From positions 28,049,690-28,113,689 of the forward strand of contig CM063289.1 in NCBI GenBank assembly GCA_032173965.1: a DNA stretch of 64,000 nucleotides. Direction: 5' to 3'. Positions 62,501 through 64,000 of the stretch are shown in pieces. The position numbers were made by a program, and so were the translations under genes. Source of the stretch: Sitta carolinensis (taxonomy: Eukaryota > Chordata > Aves > Passeriformes > Sittidae). The notes beneath the pieces were generated by a model that was not told the origin of the DNA, did no database searches, and saw only the letters and a program-made list of their open reading frames with translations. Position 1 is the first letter of the stretch. Each line of letters opens with the position of its first letter.

Positions 62501-64000
62501 AAATTGTTTGCTTGATAGCAAACCAAAGAAATAAATACACTGGTTTACACCTAAATATATGTCCCAATCTTACTTTTTTTTTTTTCAATTTTACCTTTTT
62601 CATGGGCATCAGTCATTAAAACTGACCAGTTGAGATCCCAGCTTCCCTGAACTTGGAAAGCTTGTAGGAAGTTCTCTCCAAAGCCACACATATCTCAATG
62701 AGAACAATGAGGGAGGACACTCAACTTGACAGCTAGGGCGTAAAACTCCCATTCTTTCCTTAAACACAAAAATGATGAAAACATTTATTATGAAACATAT
62801 TTTCCATTACTGTATTGTAGAATGTAAACAAGTTCTCATGACATATGGGGCCATGTGTTTCCTTAAAGAGGTGTTATGTATGTCAGAAGCAGCATATGTA
62901 CCGTGTGATACAGCTACCACCATGGTAAGCATTTGTTATTGCCTAGTGAACAGGTGCATAAAATCCCCATGTAAACAGATGTCATAGCTGCACTGACATC
63001 TCTTACTCATGTCTACTCCTGCAGGAAAATGAGGGGGTTTGTTTCCCCCTCTTGGGTGTTTAATGTGGATGGCCTAGACTTGTGTGTCTGCATCTTCCCA
63101 CTTTCACGGATCTCCTTCTTGACTGCACAGCAGCTTTTAGGAGGAATAATCACCCAAAGAAGAGCCTTTTTCTGTAAGAGGTTGATGCTCTTTCCAGAAG
63201 TCATCATATAGATACTGTTGACAGGCACAACCAGTTTCATTAAGAAACTAATCTAATATTGAGAATCCAGAAAGGTATAACCAGATTTTCTACTGATTTT
63301 TCTTTTAGTCCCTGGAAGATCACTTTTCTCCATGCAAAAAAAAAATTAAAAATCAGACAATTCAATTGGAGTCCATTAGAAAAAGACAAAACATACAGAA
63401 ACACTGCTGTTTGCTGTCTCATTTTGCAAGGTGATTCTTGCACGTGGACTAACATGACCAGGTAAAACACAGCAGATCTCTCTGGGAGCCTCTGCATAGC
63501 CACAAGTTACTGCAGTGGAACCGACCAAAAATCACTGTGCTCACGTGAGAAAATTTTCCTTCCTCACTAGCAATCTGAGAGATACCTGCACATCTCATGA
63601 GCTCCAGGTGCTCTTAGATTTACAAAATCTTAATTAGTGCAACCCTCAGTTATCAGGTCACTTTGGTGAGAACGGCCCAGAAGCTCACAGAACCCTTTGT
63701 ACCAACTCCCTGAACCCTTTGGAGACTGAGTAACGTAAGGAGTAAACATAAATATGTCATTTCCTTTTATCAAACATATGCATTCAAATCAGGCAAAAAG
63801 TCTCGAAAGCTAAGTGTGGTACAGCTTCACACAAACATGAAGGGGCTGGTGTGCCAGATCTGGCTCTTCCCTTCTCACACCTTCTTTTAAACTGAGATAT
63901 TTGCCAGAACTTTTCAATGTAAGCCAAGGCTGCGGCTCTCTGCTGTTCTCAGACATGGTCACATTTGTGCTTGTCCTTGCCTGGTACATATTAAAATAAT
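59592..64000. other. Intergenic, no gene recognised
   Basis: AT-rich unique DNA. There is no open frame of 60 codons between about 59.65 and 61.02 kb, and none of the later ones shows a domain. Confidence 0.5.
60650..60712. repeat. AT-rich low-complexity tract
   Basis: A stretch dominated by TATA/ATAT steps with short interruptions. A similar, shorter tract lies at 58,165-58,190. Confidence 0.8.

Noticed and set aside
1..64000. CRISPR arrays, tRNA or rRNA genes, prokaryotic operons
   Set aside because: None seen. The repeats present are CR1, homopolymers and microsatellites.

Overview
The window is vertebrate, and almost certainly avian, nuclear DNA. Eleven or so 5'-truncated CR1 LINE tails are scattered through an AT-rich, gene-poor background. 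They can be recognised by their terminal near-repeats of ATTCTRTG and by the CR1 3' UTR. There is no bacterial or phage-type gene organisation, and most open frames are chance or lie inside CR1.

The main content is on the minus strand between about 38.2 and 7.9 kb, with possible traces down to 0.65 kb. It is a series of short exon-like blocks in the order of the extracellular matrix protein FREM1 (FRAS1/FREM family, CSPG repeats). A signal-peptide/N-terminal exon lies at 38.0-38.2 kb. N-terminal-region blocks follow at 35.4-35.6 and 34.0-34.3 kb. CSPG-repeat blocks lie at 31.1-31.3, 29.9-30.1, 29.2-29.5, 28.0, 26.7-26.9, 20.9-21.1, 20.6-20.8, 16.5-16.8, 13.7-13.9 and 7.9-8.1 kb. Several blocks can be followed only by changing frame or crossing stop codons, and the expected start codon reads ATT. 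The locus therefore looks like a FREM1 gene that decayed in place (a unitary pseudogene, or a decayed gametolog) with its introns still present. Three blocks (26,730-26,879, 20,933-21,088 and 7,925-8,069) are still fully open, two of them with good splice sites on both sides. A compact CpG-rich patch at 9.12-9.29 kb sits just upstream, in the gene's direction, of the last intact exon. This leaves open a surviving short 3' transcript.

From 38.3 to 64 kb the sequence is intergenic DNA upstream of FREM1. It holds CR1 fragments, microsatellites, long poly(A) runs, a candidate conserved noncoding block at 40.7-41.0 kb, and one unexplained coding-like block on the plus strand at 48.43-48.94 kb. Homology statements come from reading the translations by eye against what is known of FREM1. 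No database search was run.
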